Positions 22,929 through 33,619 of a stretch of DNA of 64,000 nt are shown piece after piece. The translations under genes were made by a program, and so were the position numbers. The notes under the pieces were generated by a model. The model made no database searches. It saw only the letters and a list, made by a program, of their open reading frames with translations, and was not told where the DNA came from. The stretch is from Favolaschia claudopus. Taxonomy: Eukaryota; Basidiomycota; Agaricomycetes; Agaricales; Mycenaceae. Within the stretch, counting starts at the first letter, position 1; the number at the start of each line of letters is the position of its first letter. The stretch lies in contig JAWWNJ010000025.1 of NCBI GenBank assembly GCA_037176885.1, positions 1,612,001-1,676,000 of the forward strand, in the 5' to 3' direction.

Positions 22929-24013
22929 TTAGAGTAGATGTAGCATGCACAGTAACAACAGAACAAAGCCCACGGCTCGAGAGTCAGGACCCGCAAGTTG
23001 GGTCGTCCCATCAACTAGTGGTGCCGATTGACCGATAGTATTATTGAGACATCCAAGCAAACCATCATCGATGCCTGCGGGCAATGGTGTGTCGGCGGCA
23101 GAGCTCTCGGGGGCAAAGGCAGCCGAATTGTTGTACCCATCCAGCGTCAACGCCAAGGAACTGGCACGGTAATATTGTACAACTTGCTCCGGCGCGGCCT
23201 CACTCGCGTTGAACGCTGTGGGTGTCGTGCCGTTGGAAGTCAGATTCTGCGAACAACCCGAGGTAATGACTGGGATGAGGTCAGTGACAGTTTGATTGTC
23301 TGCGACGAGGCGGAAGGTCGTCGCATTGGATTTGGATTGAAAGGCGGCCATGACGATGGGGCCGCCTGGGCGAGAGCTGTTATTGGGATCTCCGTACTGC
23401 ATGCAGATTAACTACTCGAGGTAGGATAAGACTGGAAAGCGGCTGACCTCGTTTGTGTACAAATAAGCAGCGTTGGCTCCGTGACCTGGATCAGACCCCC
23501 ATGAAAGAGGCCAGAACCAGAAAGGAAATCCACGGCCATTGACGCCACGGGTGTTGTATCCAGTGTAGCCGCTCCCAAACGTTCTACACAAAAATTCAGA
23601 TATGAATTTGAGAATACGCAACTGATGCAACTCACTTGCTTCCATAAATTTGGTCGCGTGTCGCGCCACCTACCGGTCGTGAACGATGCTAGAGCTGAAG
23701 AAGAAGCAGGATAGTCACCTGCGCGCCTTCCCGCGAATGTCTGCCCGCTCGAAATTGTGACGTTTTTCCCTCCCCCACTGCCGCCTGTGAAAATCGATGT
23801 GCTCGACCCGCCTGCAGATATGGTACCGCCTGGTGTTCCCTTTCCGGCATTTCCACTACTGTCGGAGTCATCGCCACTGCTGTCGTGGCCGCTCCCGCTG
23901 TCGCCAGAGCTTCCGCTGTCCCCGCCGCCACTGTCACCCCCACTATCGCCTCCAGCATCACCAGCTCTTCTTGCTATCGATGTCTCGCGGCGGGTGAGAA
24001 ATGGGACGAACAT
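22929..24013 (-). CDS. Gly/Ser-rich cell-surface protein with GPI-anchor-like tail
   Basis: From 24013 the first exon is a Gly/Ser/Asp low-complexity tract (about residues 18-60), then TISSGQTFAGRRAGDYPASS. Middle exons give GYNTRGVNGRGFPFWFWPLSWG and AAYLYTNE; the last exon (23402-22929) is Asn/Ser/Thr-rich with several NxT/S sites. It ends with the hydrophobic tail SRAVGFVLLLLCMLHLL, as in GPI-anchored wall proteins. No signal peptide follows the ATG at 24013. A short hydrophobic stretch, MRAVMLAFSIPLV, lies just upstream (about 24064-24026) in another frame and ends at a stop, so the true start may be there with a missed junction or an indel. I do not recognise a named family. Confidence 0.6.
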
Positions 24014-24609
24014 TGGGCTTAATATCAGACGAGGGGAATTGAGAATGCGAGCATGACGGCGCGCATATATAGTGAGTCCAGACAGTGACGCAAAGCAGTT
24101 CTACGGATCGAAAGTATACATCTCATACAGCTCTTGAGCCTCAGGTAGTCTCCACTCGGGAGTTGAGATGTATTGAATAGCTGAGGAGCGGGACACTGAA
24201 ATAGGATATTCTCCCGCGCTTGTGCTGCGACCTGGGGTAATCCTGTTGAATGCATTGCCTGCACTGAGTGGAGAAACTCTCGATGGTTATTTCGATTTGT
24301 CCGAAAGTTGGCCAGGACGGTTGACAATTTTTCTTTGTTCAGATGTGAATCTCGGCAGAATAAGTAGCTCAGAGGTTGACTAGAGCTTGACATGACCCAG
24401 ATTCCCAAAGAAAGACCACAAGGCAAATCAAGCAGGCAGAAACAACAATTCGAGCAGAACGGAGTGGTGGAAGTTCAAGTAAGCGATTGTGACAGTTGAG
24501 ATAGTCGGATCAAAAATCGACGGTAGCAAACGGAAGCCAGCCAGCTCAACTTGACTTGAGCCATCTACTTTAGTAGTCTACTCTAGACTTTGTCTCGACG
24601 ACGTCCGCC
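24014..24609. promoter_or_regulatory. divergent intergenic region between surface protein and MIR1
   Basis: 596 bp between opposite start codons. It should carry the MIR1 promoter, expected to be strong, with pyrimidine-rich sequence just before 24610. A 133-codon minus-strand frame (24025-24426) looks non-coding. Confidence 0.45.
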
Positions 24610-25772
24610 ATGTCCTCCTCCCCCATCCGCAACTGGGACGCACGGTACGCCCTACCATCCTACCTCTTTCTTCTTCCCTTACCCACTGTTTTTCAAGGCT
24701 GCTCGGCCCTGTGCCGCACGACTCCAGCTACTACGCCAAATGCATGCTCGGCGGTGCCCTTGCATGCGGCGTCACCCATGCCGGTATTACTCCCCTCGAT
24801 GTCGCGAAATGTAACATGCAGGCGCGTCTCTCATGTCTCTCCCTTTTTTTTTCTTCGCTTATCTTTTTTTTTCTTGCAAAAGGTCAACCCCGCCAAATAC
24901 AAGGGCTTGTTCCCGACGCTGGGTGTTCTCGTCAAGGAGGAGGGTCAGACTGGTATCTGGAAGGGCTTCGGCCCCACCTTCGTCGGCTACTCGCTCCAGG
25001 GAATGTTCAAGTACGGTCTCTACGAAATCTTCAAGGACACGTACATGAACCTCGCTGGCGAGGAGCTCACTGAGAAGTACAAGCCCGCCATCTGGCTTGC
25101 CGGTTCCGCCTCCGCCGAAGTCTTCGCCGACATTGCCCTCTGCCCTCTTGAGATGACAAAGGTCAAGATTCAGACCAGTGCGACCGGCACCTTCCCCACC
25201 GGCTTTGGCGCTGCCCTCGCCAAAATGAACGCAACCAAAGTCGAGACCCGCTTCCCCTTCGGTTCTCTCGGTCCTCTATGGTCGCGTCAGGTTCGCATTC
25301 ATCTCTTTTCTATTGTTGCGTCGTTGACATGTCGCGTCCAGATCCCCTACACCATGGCCAAGTTCTTCTTCTTCGAGAAGATCGTCCAGCTCTTCTACAC
25401 CCACGTCTTCACCGAGCCTAAGGACTCCTACAGCAAACCCATCCAGCTCGGTGTCACCTTCGGCTCTGGTTACCTCGCTGGTGTCGTTTGCGCCATCGTA
25501 TCGCATCCCGCCGACTCGCTCGTCTCCCTCCTCGGCAAGGCAGAAAACAAGGGTAAAACCGTCGGCCAAATCACTTCTGAAGTCGGTTTCGGAACGCTCG
25601 CTACCAAGGGTCTCGGCACTAGGGTTATCATGATTGGTTTGTCGCTTCTGCTTATTTTTTTCGTGGGCGTCATGCTGAGTATATGCTAACAGGTACATTA
25701 ACTGGCTTCCAATGGTGGATCTACGACTCATTCAAGGCTGCGATGGGTATGGGAACGACTGGTGGCAAGTAA
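24610..25772 (+). CDS. MIR1: mitochondrial phosphate carrier
   Basis: Inner-membrane carrier importing phosphate with a proton for ATP synthesis. Starts MSSSPIRNWDAR at 24610. After a short intron, HDSSYYAKCMLGGALACGVTHAGITPLDVAKCNMQ carries the first PX(D/E)XX(K/R) signature with the phosphate-carrier THAGITPLDVAKCNMQ motif. The second repeat has DIALCPLEMTKVKIQT and the third [39 protein letters not shown] ends the protein at 25772. Four or five exons; two small introns contain T-rich tracts. Protein-coding GC and codon choice suggest high expression. Confidence 0.96.
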
Positions 25773-26016
25773 TTGCTTAAAAAACGTCGGTTTCTCCGTG
25801 GTTTTCTCCTTGACGAACGTGTGTCTGATTTGTCCCGCTGTCGCTCCAGAATAGATGTGACGTCGGACTTGCATGCTATCTTACTTATACGACCTTGCCC
25901 TCTCCCTGCGTACATATTAGACTGGAATTTAATGCGTTCCGCCCACCCTCCTCACTCATACGTCGAATGATTTCGGGATAAAACATTCGAAAGCATTGTT
26001 ACAAAGTCTAATGTCC

Positions 26017-27600
26017 TTACTGGGCCTTGCTACCTTTGGCCTTTTTTCCCTCACGCGACTCGCCTGCTAACCAGGCCGCTGAGAAAATAAAGAACGCCAC
26101 ACTCGTGCTGATCGCGCCGGCATAGTAAGGCCATGCAGCGCTGAGGAACCTCGGGTAACCGTCGTGTCGCGGCGGCACAAGGGCTACGGTGGTTGAGCTC
26201 TGCAGATGCGTCCATCTGAGGGTCTGTCAGCACGTTCTCTCGCAAGGAAGAATATCGGATTTGTCTTACCCTTGTCGTTTATAGTCGACCACAAATTTGA
26301 ATACACCGTGGCGGTCCGGAGCCCGGAAGGTGGTAGAGTATGTGCCGGGCGAGCCAGCAACCGCCGGAAGAGCAGTACGGATATGAGGATCCAGCATCGT
26401 GAATTCGAGCTGCATATCCTTGATGCCTGAATACGGCTCCCAAGTCGCGGTTCTCGGGTGGAAGCGTGAGATATGGGCGGTGAATACCTATAAGATTTTT
26501 GAGAACGTTAAGGGAAAGCATGAACGAGGGTCACATACAAGGTTATCATTGGTAGTGTACTGCTCTTGAGGTATCGTTGAATTGACGAGATGGTGTGTGG
26601 TGCTGTCCAATCGTAGTACAAGCGATTCCTGGAACGTCCATGCCGCAATATCGCGGGCGAATCTGGCGTTACCAGATTTGACGCCCCTGAGAAATAGTTA
26701 ATCAAACATTCGCGCCCAAAACACGCAAACTGACTTAGAGACGTCCTTCTTGAAAAACTTGTCGCTCAACATATCCACTCCTCCCAGCCAAGTTACGCGG
26801 GCACCATTGGTGGTTTGGAAGCCGGACGCGACGCTGAGCTGACTACCGGCCCACAAGCCTTCGCCACCTCTCTCGGTTGCATCAACTAGAACGTCTGGTC
26901 CGCCCTCTGAATCCGCGGCAAAACTTTCCGCAGGCGCGTTGAGGATGGGTACCAGTAGCGGGTTGCTTCCCAGGACGAAGGGGACGCCGGAGAACCAGAT
27001 AGGCGACGTGTTCGGGGATATGATGAGGGACGACGCGGGGGCGTTAATTGGGATGACCGACGGCGGGTCTTTGCGCTCGGGGAAGAACGAGATTAATGGT
27101 GTTGCAGGGGGAGGGAGGATGAGAGAGAACTCGGAGGCCAGTGAGGTAAGCGGGGTTTGTTTTGCGGAGAGGCCGATGAGGAGGTTGGTTCCGCCGGATA
27201 AGAGTTCGACCAAGGACTGTGGCGTGATATCTTTGGCAAAGTCTGCGGAATAGCAGTTGAATTCAAGTCTTCAGAAATTCATATGACAGAATACTCACTT
27301 TTGGACTCGGAGGCCAAGATTACAATATGAGAGAACGCAGGAACATCAAAGTCGACTACAGATGGTTTCTCGTCCTTTGGCGCGCGAAATGTAAGGTTGT
27401 ATCCATGGTCTAGAGATTTCTCAGACTCCAGAACTGTCATTCGCGTGCAGCACACCTTTCAAGTCCTCATAGAAGAGACTAAAGTCTTTCTTGTGTGATT
27501 CCTCGACCAAGATGAGCACGGAATCTCCGTCACTGGATTTGGCGTGAAGAAGGCCAGAAAGACTCAAAAAAAATAGGAGGAAGGTGTATAATGAAAGCAT
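26017..27600 (-). CDS. WBP1: oligosaccharyltransferase 48-kDa subunit (Wbp1/OST48/DDOST)
   Basis: Subunit of the ER oligosaccharyltransferase that N-glycosylates nascent proteins. The ATG at 27600 gives a signal peptide, MLSLYTFLLFFLSLSGLLHA, then SVLILVEESHKKDFSLFYEDL and DHGYNLTFRAPKD, the GIFT-like start of this family. A central exon (27213-26744) has FGVPFVLG-like and WAGSQLSVASGFQTTNGARVTWLGGVDML; then DIAAWTFQESLVLRL, KFVVDYKRQG, and a single C-terminal membrane span YYAGAISTSVAFFIFSAAWL with a Lys-rich end (KKAKGSKAQ) at 26017. Five or six exons. Divergent from MRD1. Confidence 0.95.
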
Positions 27601-27772
27601 GGGCCGAGAGTTGCAGCCAGCACGACAGACCGAGTGTCGGAGGCCAGTGAACGAAAGTTACAGCAGAGTTGAGAAAGTTCCACGTCAGGTCACAAGCTAT
27701 TTTAGGAAACTGTATGTCCTTATTTGGTGGAAGCTTCTGAAATCTTGCAACCTTTTTTTGCCTTCTACCTCC
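27601..27772. promoter_or_regulatory. 172-bp bidirectional promoter of WBP1 and MRD1
   Basis: The two start codons (27600 minus, 27773 plus) are 172 bp apart, so both promoters and 5' UTRs fit here. A pyrimidine-rich stretch (ctttttttgccttctacctcc) lies directly before the MRD1 ATG. Confidence 0.55.
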
Positions 27773-30747
27773 ATGTCCCGACTCATCATTCAGAACCTCC
27801 CGGTCTATGTAACTCCAGCAAGGCTTAAAGAGCACTTCGAACAGAAGGCGGGGCCTGGGGGAACCATCACTGACTCCCAGGTTGCACTAAAATCCGATGG
27901 GACGTCGCGGCGTTTTGGATTCATTGGATACAAAACCGAACAGCAAGCACTGGCCGCGAAGGAATGGTTTCATCGTACATTCATAGACTCGACAAAAATT
28001 AAAGTCGACGTCGTCGAGGTGAGCACATTTTTTTCGACAACGGTGCAGCATTTTAACGGATGTTGGAAGTAGGGTGTAAAAGACGCGCCCGCACCCCGAC
28101 CGAATAAACGACCACGGTTGGGGCCGTCTCCCAATGAATTGAAGCAGGAACAGTCTGCGTCTGCGTCTAAGCCCTTGCCGGCTCCCTCCAGGTCGTCTGG
28201 CGAGTCGCAGCTTGACGAATTTCTTCAAGTCATGCAACCCCGGGGAACCAAGGGGAGAACATGGGCTAACGAAGCTGCGCCACCACCACCTTCGGACTCT
28301 CAGCCCGCTGACGACGCTATGCAAGACGAAGAATCGTTGCAAGCAGAGGGTCTCTCAGACTTGGATTGGATGAAACGACATATGTCGAAGAGCGCTGACG
28401 CAGTGGAGAAAGCATTCGAGCAATCGGATGACGAGGACGCCTCACCTCCTGTTCGTCAAGTTTTTTCTTGTTCCAGCCGCCGTTCCTCAGTATATGCTAT
28501 CAGCCACCAGCACCTTCTTCGCCTCAACCTCCGAAAGACCCAACCAAGGAGACCATTCTTCAGACATCCCGGTTGTTCGTTCGGAATCTGGCGTTTTCTT
28601 GTACCGAGTCGGATCTGCAGGAGCTTTTCTCGCCCTTCGGACAAATTTCTCAGGTGAGTCCGTAGATCTCATACACATTGTTGGTCGGGGGAGGTTGGCG
28701 ACGATGTCAAAACAAATAGGGACAGCAGACATTTGTGCATGTTGATCCAATTGGAATCCGATAGTAGAACTTTTTCTGAGCTTTTTTTCCTTCTCATTAC
28801 ATTCGTTCGTGGACCATCGGCTGACTAGACTTTTATCAGGTGAATATGAGTGTCCATTTTTGTTGCAAGATGACACGATAAATAGGGACAGCAGACCTTC
28901 GGGCATGTTGATCCTCTTGGAATCCGATAGTAGAAATATTTCTGACACTTCATTCCATCTATTTCTCTCGGGCATGAGCAACGATACTAACGCGCCGATT
29001 GTAGGTGACTATCATAATCCCTTTTCGATTTTGGGATGTCAAAACACATAGGGACATCAGACCTTCGGGCATGTTGATCCTCAGGGAAACCGATAGTAGA
29101 AATAATATTCTGATCTTTCTCTGCCTGCGAAAACCAACGGCGACTGACGATTTTTAGGTTCATATACCGCTCGATTCCGCTTCAAAGCAATCCAAAGGCG
29201 TTGCGTATGTGACGTTCAGTCAAGCAGCAGACGCTCTCACCGCGTACGAGAGTCTCGATCGCAAGTCTTTTCAAGGACGAATTATTCACATATTAGGCGC
29301 CGTCGACCGCAGACCGAAGTTCGAGGTTGAAGAGGGTCAGAGTGGGAAGAAGACGGTCAAGGGCGAGAAGCTGGCCCAGCGCAAAGCAACTGCCGGGAAA
29401 GAATTCAATTGGAGTATGCTCTACATGAACGTAAGCATGTCTTTCCCGGAACGATATCCTCGATTCTAACTACTGTACAGAGTGACGCTGTTGCATCATC
29501 CATCGCAGACCGCATGCAAATATCCAAATCTGAGATCTTGAATCCCGAGTCGTCAGACAATGCCGCCGTCAAACTCGCACTGGCCGAAACCCACATCATT
29601 CAAGAGACCAAGACGTATCTGGAATCTCAGGGCGTTCTTCTGGACTCTTTCTCCTCCCGTGCGCGCTCAGATACTATTATCCTGGTGAAAAACATCCCAT
29701 ACGGCACGACACCAGAGCAGATACGAGAACTGTTCGAACCACATGGTACCCTGACACGCGTGCTCGTCCCGCCAGCAGGCACGATGGCCGTTGTGGAATT
29801 TGGGGCGGCCGATGAGGCCTCAGCAGCTTTTCGTGCAGTTGCGTACAGGCGACTGGGTAACTCCGTTGTCTATCTCGAGAAAGGGCCCCAAGGGATGTTC
29901 GGAGACGGACCTGTGGGCCAGCCAATGGGCGTCAACTCGGCGTCGAATGCTCATGTCGTCCGGATCGCAGAGCAAGCCGTGGGTGAAGCGACCGAGGAGG
30001 AGCCTGCTTTGGGAGCAGGAATGACTCTGTTCGTGAAGAATCTGTCCTTCGCTACCTCAAGCGAGCGTCTGACGCAGATGTTTGGGACTCTGCCCTCATT
30101 CTCGTTTGCGCGGGTGCAGACTAAGCCTGATCCCAAGCGGCCGGAGGGGCGTCTGAGCATGGGGTATGGCTTCATCGGTTTCAAGGACGTGGACGGCGCG
30201 AAGAAAGCTTTGAAGAGCATGCAAGGCTTTGTCTTGGACGGACATGCGCTACATGTCAAATTTGCAGGCCGAGGCGCAGAGGATGCGGACCAGAGCAAGA
30301 GCAGTGTCACAGCAAAGAGCAGAACGACAAAAATGATCGTGAAGAATGTCCCCTTCGAAGCTACCAAGAAGGATATACGGGAACTCTTCGGGTGTGTCTT
30401 TTCGTGGGTTCGGTATTGTTCGCGGCTCATTAGCATCTTATTGTAGCTCTCACGGCCACCTCAAGTCTGTGCGTTTGCCGAAGAAATTCGATTCCCGCAG
30501 TCGAGGCTTTGCGTTCCTCGACTTCGTATCAAGACATGAAGCTGAGAATGCCTATGCTGCACTCAGGCATACGCATTTGCTGGGGAGACATCTGGTTCTG
30601 GAGTGGGCTGAGGAAGCGGAGCAGGACCTCGACGCGTTGCGCCAGAAAGTCGGGGCTGGCTTTAGTTCAGGAAAGGAAATGCCGGGCAGGAAGCGTAAAC
30701 TGGATATGGGACGGAAGGGTGAAGATGATCCAGAGGCGTTGGAGTAG
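27773..30747 (+). CDS. MRD1: Mrd1/RBM19 multiple RNA-binding-domain protein for 18S rRNA processing
   Basis: Pre-rRNA processing factor with five RRMs, bound to 35S/90S pre-ribosomes. Start MSRLIIQNLPVYVTPARLKEHF at 27773 (RRM1, with RRFGFIGYKTEQQA). A linker is followed by QTSRLFVRNLAFSCTESDLQELF (RRM2 RNP2) and, after a 504-nt composite intron, KGVAYVTFSQAADA (RNP1). RRM3 has DTIILVKNIPYGTTPEQIRELF, RRM4 MTLFVKNLSFATSSERL and YGFIGFKDVDGAKKAL, and RRM5 TKMIVKNVPFEATKKDIRELFG and SRGFAFLDFVSRHEA. It ends at 30747. The frame across the long intron is ISQ|VHIP, phase 0. See the separate entries for that intron and its RNAs. Confidence 0.95.
28703..28779 (+). ncRNA. intronic box C/D-like snoRNA candidate, copy 1 of 3
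   Basis: Element from GATGTCA (28703, C-box-like but weak) to CTGA (28776, D box). Contains ATAGGGACAG (28716-28725), followed by CAGA as a possible D' box, and GATAGTAGA (28760-28768). Both are complementary to adjacent parts of the 25S segment that I recall as CTGTCCCTATCTACTATC. TGTTGAT could serve as a C' box. No clear terminal stem. The second match lies seven nt from the D box, not the usual immediate spacing. Confidence 0.5.
28869..28945 (+). ncRNA. intronic box C/D-like snoRNA candidate, copy 2 of 3
   Basis: Best C box of the three: AGATGACA (28868-28875); D box CTGA at 28942-28945. The antisense stretches ATAGGGACAG (28882-28891) and GATAGTAGA (28926-28934) are the same as in copy 1. 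The middle (CCTTCGGGCATGTTGATCC) is shared with copy 3. It sits alone in the second sub-intron, so one lariat would carry one RNA. Confidence 0.52.
29035..29113 (+). ncRNA. intronic box C/D-like snoRNA candidate, copy 3 of 3
   Basis: GATGTCA at 29035-29041 and CTGA at 29110-29113. The first antisense stretch is one base shorter (ATAGGGACAT, 29048-29057), while GATAGTAGA (29092-29100) is unchanged. The spacer before the D box is two nt longer than in the other copies. Differences fall mostly outside the putative guides, which suggests selection on them. Confidence 0.48.
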
Positions 30748-31152
30748 ATTGTATACGCACACACTCTGGCTGTTGCTGATACATACGCGCGGGTCTTAGG
30801 CTACGACTGACTGTAAATTCTATCAACGCAAGAAGGACTGTAACGCATTCGAGGTATATGTCCGTCCAGAATGTGTACAGCGCCGTGTCAGAGTCTCAAG
30901 CAACCCAGCCGTCAGAGGGTGTTCTGAGAGGATGTCAGAATAGACTTGAGGACTCAGGTGAACCGCGCGTAGCCGAATAGCACAATAATGCATCCACTGT
31001 GTCCTGGGTAAGTTGGCCAGCCCGTTATATCGTTGGCGTCTATGGCGCGTTATCTACGGTGCGCCCCTGAGAGTTGCATAGAGAGGATTATGACATGGAC
31101 AAGCCTGGTGTGAGCATTTTTCATGCAAACTTGAATCGACGAGATGATTTCT
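30748..31152. other. intergenic region between convergent 3' ends, no gene seen
   Basis: 405 bp between the MRD1 stop and the stop of the CX9C gene. It should hold both terminators. No coding frame, tRNA or repeat that I can support. Confidence 0.5.
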
Positions 31153-31412
31153 TCACCATTTCCGCCCCATCTATACACGGAATACACTATAATTCAGACG
31201 AATCCACAAGAAAGCTGGACAACATATACCGCATCTCGCAGGCATTTTGCAAACTTGGCAAAGTCTTCTTTGCAAACGTCCTTGGTGACATCGGTATATG
31301 TCGCCAGAATGCATTTGCCATAGGCTGAGGCCTGAGCGGCGCAAGTGGACGTCGAATGAATCGCGAGACGCTTCAATGGTGTCGTGGCCGCTGTCGTAGG
31401 CGCGGTGTTCAT
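31153..31412 (-). CDS. twin CX9C mitochondrial protein (NDUFAF8-like)
   Basis: Small intermembrane-space type protein. Exon 1 (from 31412) begins MNTAPTTAATTPLKRLA and contains CAAQASAYGKC and CKEDFAKFAKC, each with exactly nine residues between the cysteines. That is the substrate signature of the Mia40 disulfide relay. A 53-nt intron (donor after LRDA) leads to an 18-nt last exon encoding MGRKW and the stop at 31153. The sequence resembles complex I assembly factor NDUFAF8/C17orf89, but small CHCH proteins are easily confused. Confidence 0.8.
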
Positions 31413-31583
31413 CGTGGTTGCAGAGAAGGGTGAACTTTGAAATGATCGTCGATCAATAGAAGATGCAATTATAGCAACTCTCGTCGCAGTCTCTTGAATC
31501 TTTTCAGAGGTTTCTACTATCGCAAGGTCTAATAAGTATTATATAGATTGCCACTATCGTACATCCCCGTCTACATATACAGA

Positions 31584-33619
31584 TCAATCCATCCTCCCAG
31601 ACTTGCTATACCCATATTCTCTCTCATGTGCGGAAGAATCGTCCGTCACAAATCGTCGCACCACCGTGAAAACGGCGATGACAATTAGGACGAGAAAGAA
31701 AACCGCGGTTAGTGGGTTGGCCATCACATACGTCTCCACAGCAGTCATCTTGTTGTTAAGATACTGCAAAGGACGAGTCAGAGGTACTGCAAGACACGGA
31801 GAGGAAGTTAACTCACTCTGGCCATTCGTTCAATGAGGTTCTCGGATTCTTTGGGTTTGACCTTCCCGTCAGCTATTCCTTCGAGTGCCGCGAAGATGCT
31901 AGGCGAGGTCAGTTTGATCGGCACACCTGATGGCTCTGCATCATAGTACTTGAGCACCTGTAGTTGAAGGTCTGAGTTACGCTCTTCACAGAATAGAAAC
32001 AAAATTGGCACCTGATGGTCAGCAATGATAACCCCTACGTCCTCAAGATCGTCCCCTCGAGGCTTGCGTAGCCCATACATGCTCTTCAACCAGCTTTGCC
32101 ATTTGTCAGCGTCCATCCACGTAAACACTACCGATCGTCCCGCCACGATGCCAGTGCCGGCTGTGCGTACGCGCCATTTGAGAGCAATATCGTGGAAACG
32201 GTCAGCGACTTTCTCTTTCGTGTCCGATCCTACGGCGGCGATGACGACGAGCGGCGCATGAGGTGCATTCATCACGCTCTGGAACGAATCTTGCATCAAT
32301 TCAAGCGAAGTGGGAAGCCGGTTGGCCATGAGCCACTTGGAGAAATCCACGTCGGAGGCATCAAGAGTGCGTCCGCCAATGTACATGGCGGATGCGGTAT
32401 GCGGGTTGCGGTCCTTGAGAGCGATAATGGCCCAAGGGGCGGTCTCTGGTATAGCATAGCGCTTCCGAAGTGCCGGGGCCGTTGAGGTGAAAACGAGAGG
32501 TGATCCGAGAAGGGGGGCCGCGAGACGAGAAACAGTATTCTATTTAGTGTCAGGACATCACGACGAGTTTCAAGATGTGGAAACATACTATGAGCTGCAC
32601 ATCGTCCGCAGAGTGTAGAAGAAGGTATATGACTGGGTTGTCAGTAACATAAGCGTCGATCTCTTCAGGTTGGATTGGCTGAGTGGCACTGGACGTTTCC
32701 GAAAAGAAGACATCAATGGTGAAAGAGAGAATCAGGGATTTTAGATACGTACGGCGCGATGGCTTTCTCTACGAATGCTTTCAATTGCTCGAGCTTGCGG
32801 CCACCGGTGTATTCTGACTTCTCGCCGCCAGGTGGGTAATAAACCAGAGTCGGATACCCGCTCACGCCTTGCGACTTGCACAACTTTTCGTCGGCCTCAC
32901 AATTCACCTCGGCGATGGTGATTTTGCCTTGCATAATCTTTGCAAACTGCTTCCAAACGGGGGCAAGCTTCTTGCAATGTCCACACCACGGTGCATAGAA
33001 TTTTACGAACGCGGCGCCCATGTTGATATTTTTATCGAAGTTGGTTGAATCCAAGACGGTAACATCTCCAGTGGGATTCAGAGCGGGAGCGTGAACCGGT
33101 GGGGTAGGCGGCAGTGGGGGCTGTCGGTTGGTGGGGGGCTTGGGAGGAGGAGTATGGTTGGCAAGGTATTTAGTAAGCTCGTCAAAGTCTCGGTTGCCTT
33201 CGAATTTTTCGACAAAGACACCATCGCGATACAGGTTCAGTTGTGGGTAGGCTTTTATGTTGTTTACATTGCAAAGATCTATCCAATTATGAGCACCAAT
33301 GGTGGCAACTCACCGAAGCGAACTGCGCACCTCCATTCACGGAGCAGTCTACCTGGGCAAGCTGCACGCCTCCGGTCGTTTCAGTGTGCTCGACGAGTTT
33401 CTCCCATGTCGGTAGGAATTTGCGGCAATGACCGCAGTATGGTGAAAAGTGCTCAACGAACCAGAGACCGTGTGCAACCGTGGACTCGAAATTTTCTGGA
33501 GTTAGTGGGGGTTTGAGAGAGGCTGTCTGAGCCGGCAGAGCAGCTGATGCAAGGGCGAAGGAAGTGATAAGGAGCGAGACGGGAAGCTCACTGAGAGCGC
33601 GAAGAATAGAGACCAGCAT
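31584..33619 (-). CDS. membrane-anchored protein disulfide isomerase with two thioredoxin domains
   Basis: ER oxidoreductase. The signal peptide at 33619 (MLVSILRALSELPVSLLITS) is followed by thioredoxin domain a with FVEHFSPYCGHCRKFLPTWE, then a proline-rich linker, then a second domain with AFVKFYAPWCGHCKKLAPVWK and GVSGYPTLVYYPPGG. Two redox-inactive domains follow (FSKWLMANRLPTSLEL; ILFLFCEERNSDLQLQVLKYY). One membrane span, MANPLTAVFFLVLIVIAVFTVV, comes near the C-terminus, with a short cytosolic tail ending at 31584. About seven exons. The architecture is like TMX3 or fungal Eps1-type PDIs; no KDEL-like signal, consistent with the membrane anchor. Confidence 0.88.

Larger units (their letters stand above)
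28654..29157 (+). other. composite MRD1 intron: three complete introns joined at two AG|GT points
   Basis: 504 nt between MRD1 exons. It divides into 28654-28839 (186 nt), 28840-29004 (165 nt) and 29005-29157 (153 nt). Each part begins with GTGA(G/A/C)T-like sequence, has a branch point (CTGAC, TACTAAC, CTGAC) close to its end, and ends in a pyrimidine-rich AG. The joins are TTTATCAG|GTGAATATG and GATTGTAG|GTGACTATC: a 3' splice site directly followed by a 5' splice site, the form of recursive-splicing ratchet points. Each third carries one copy of a conserved roughly 78-nt element. Using only the first acceptor leads into a stop within about 13 codons, so all three must be removed. Confidence 0.8.

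Noticed and set aside
28654..29157. MRD1 intron repeats as a transposon or CRISPR-like array
   Set aside because: No terminal inverted repeats, target duplications or spacers. Unit borders coincide with splice sites and the cores have C/D snoRNA features.
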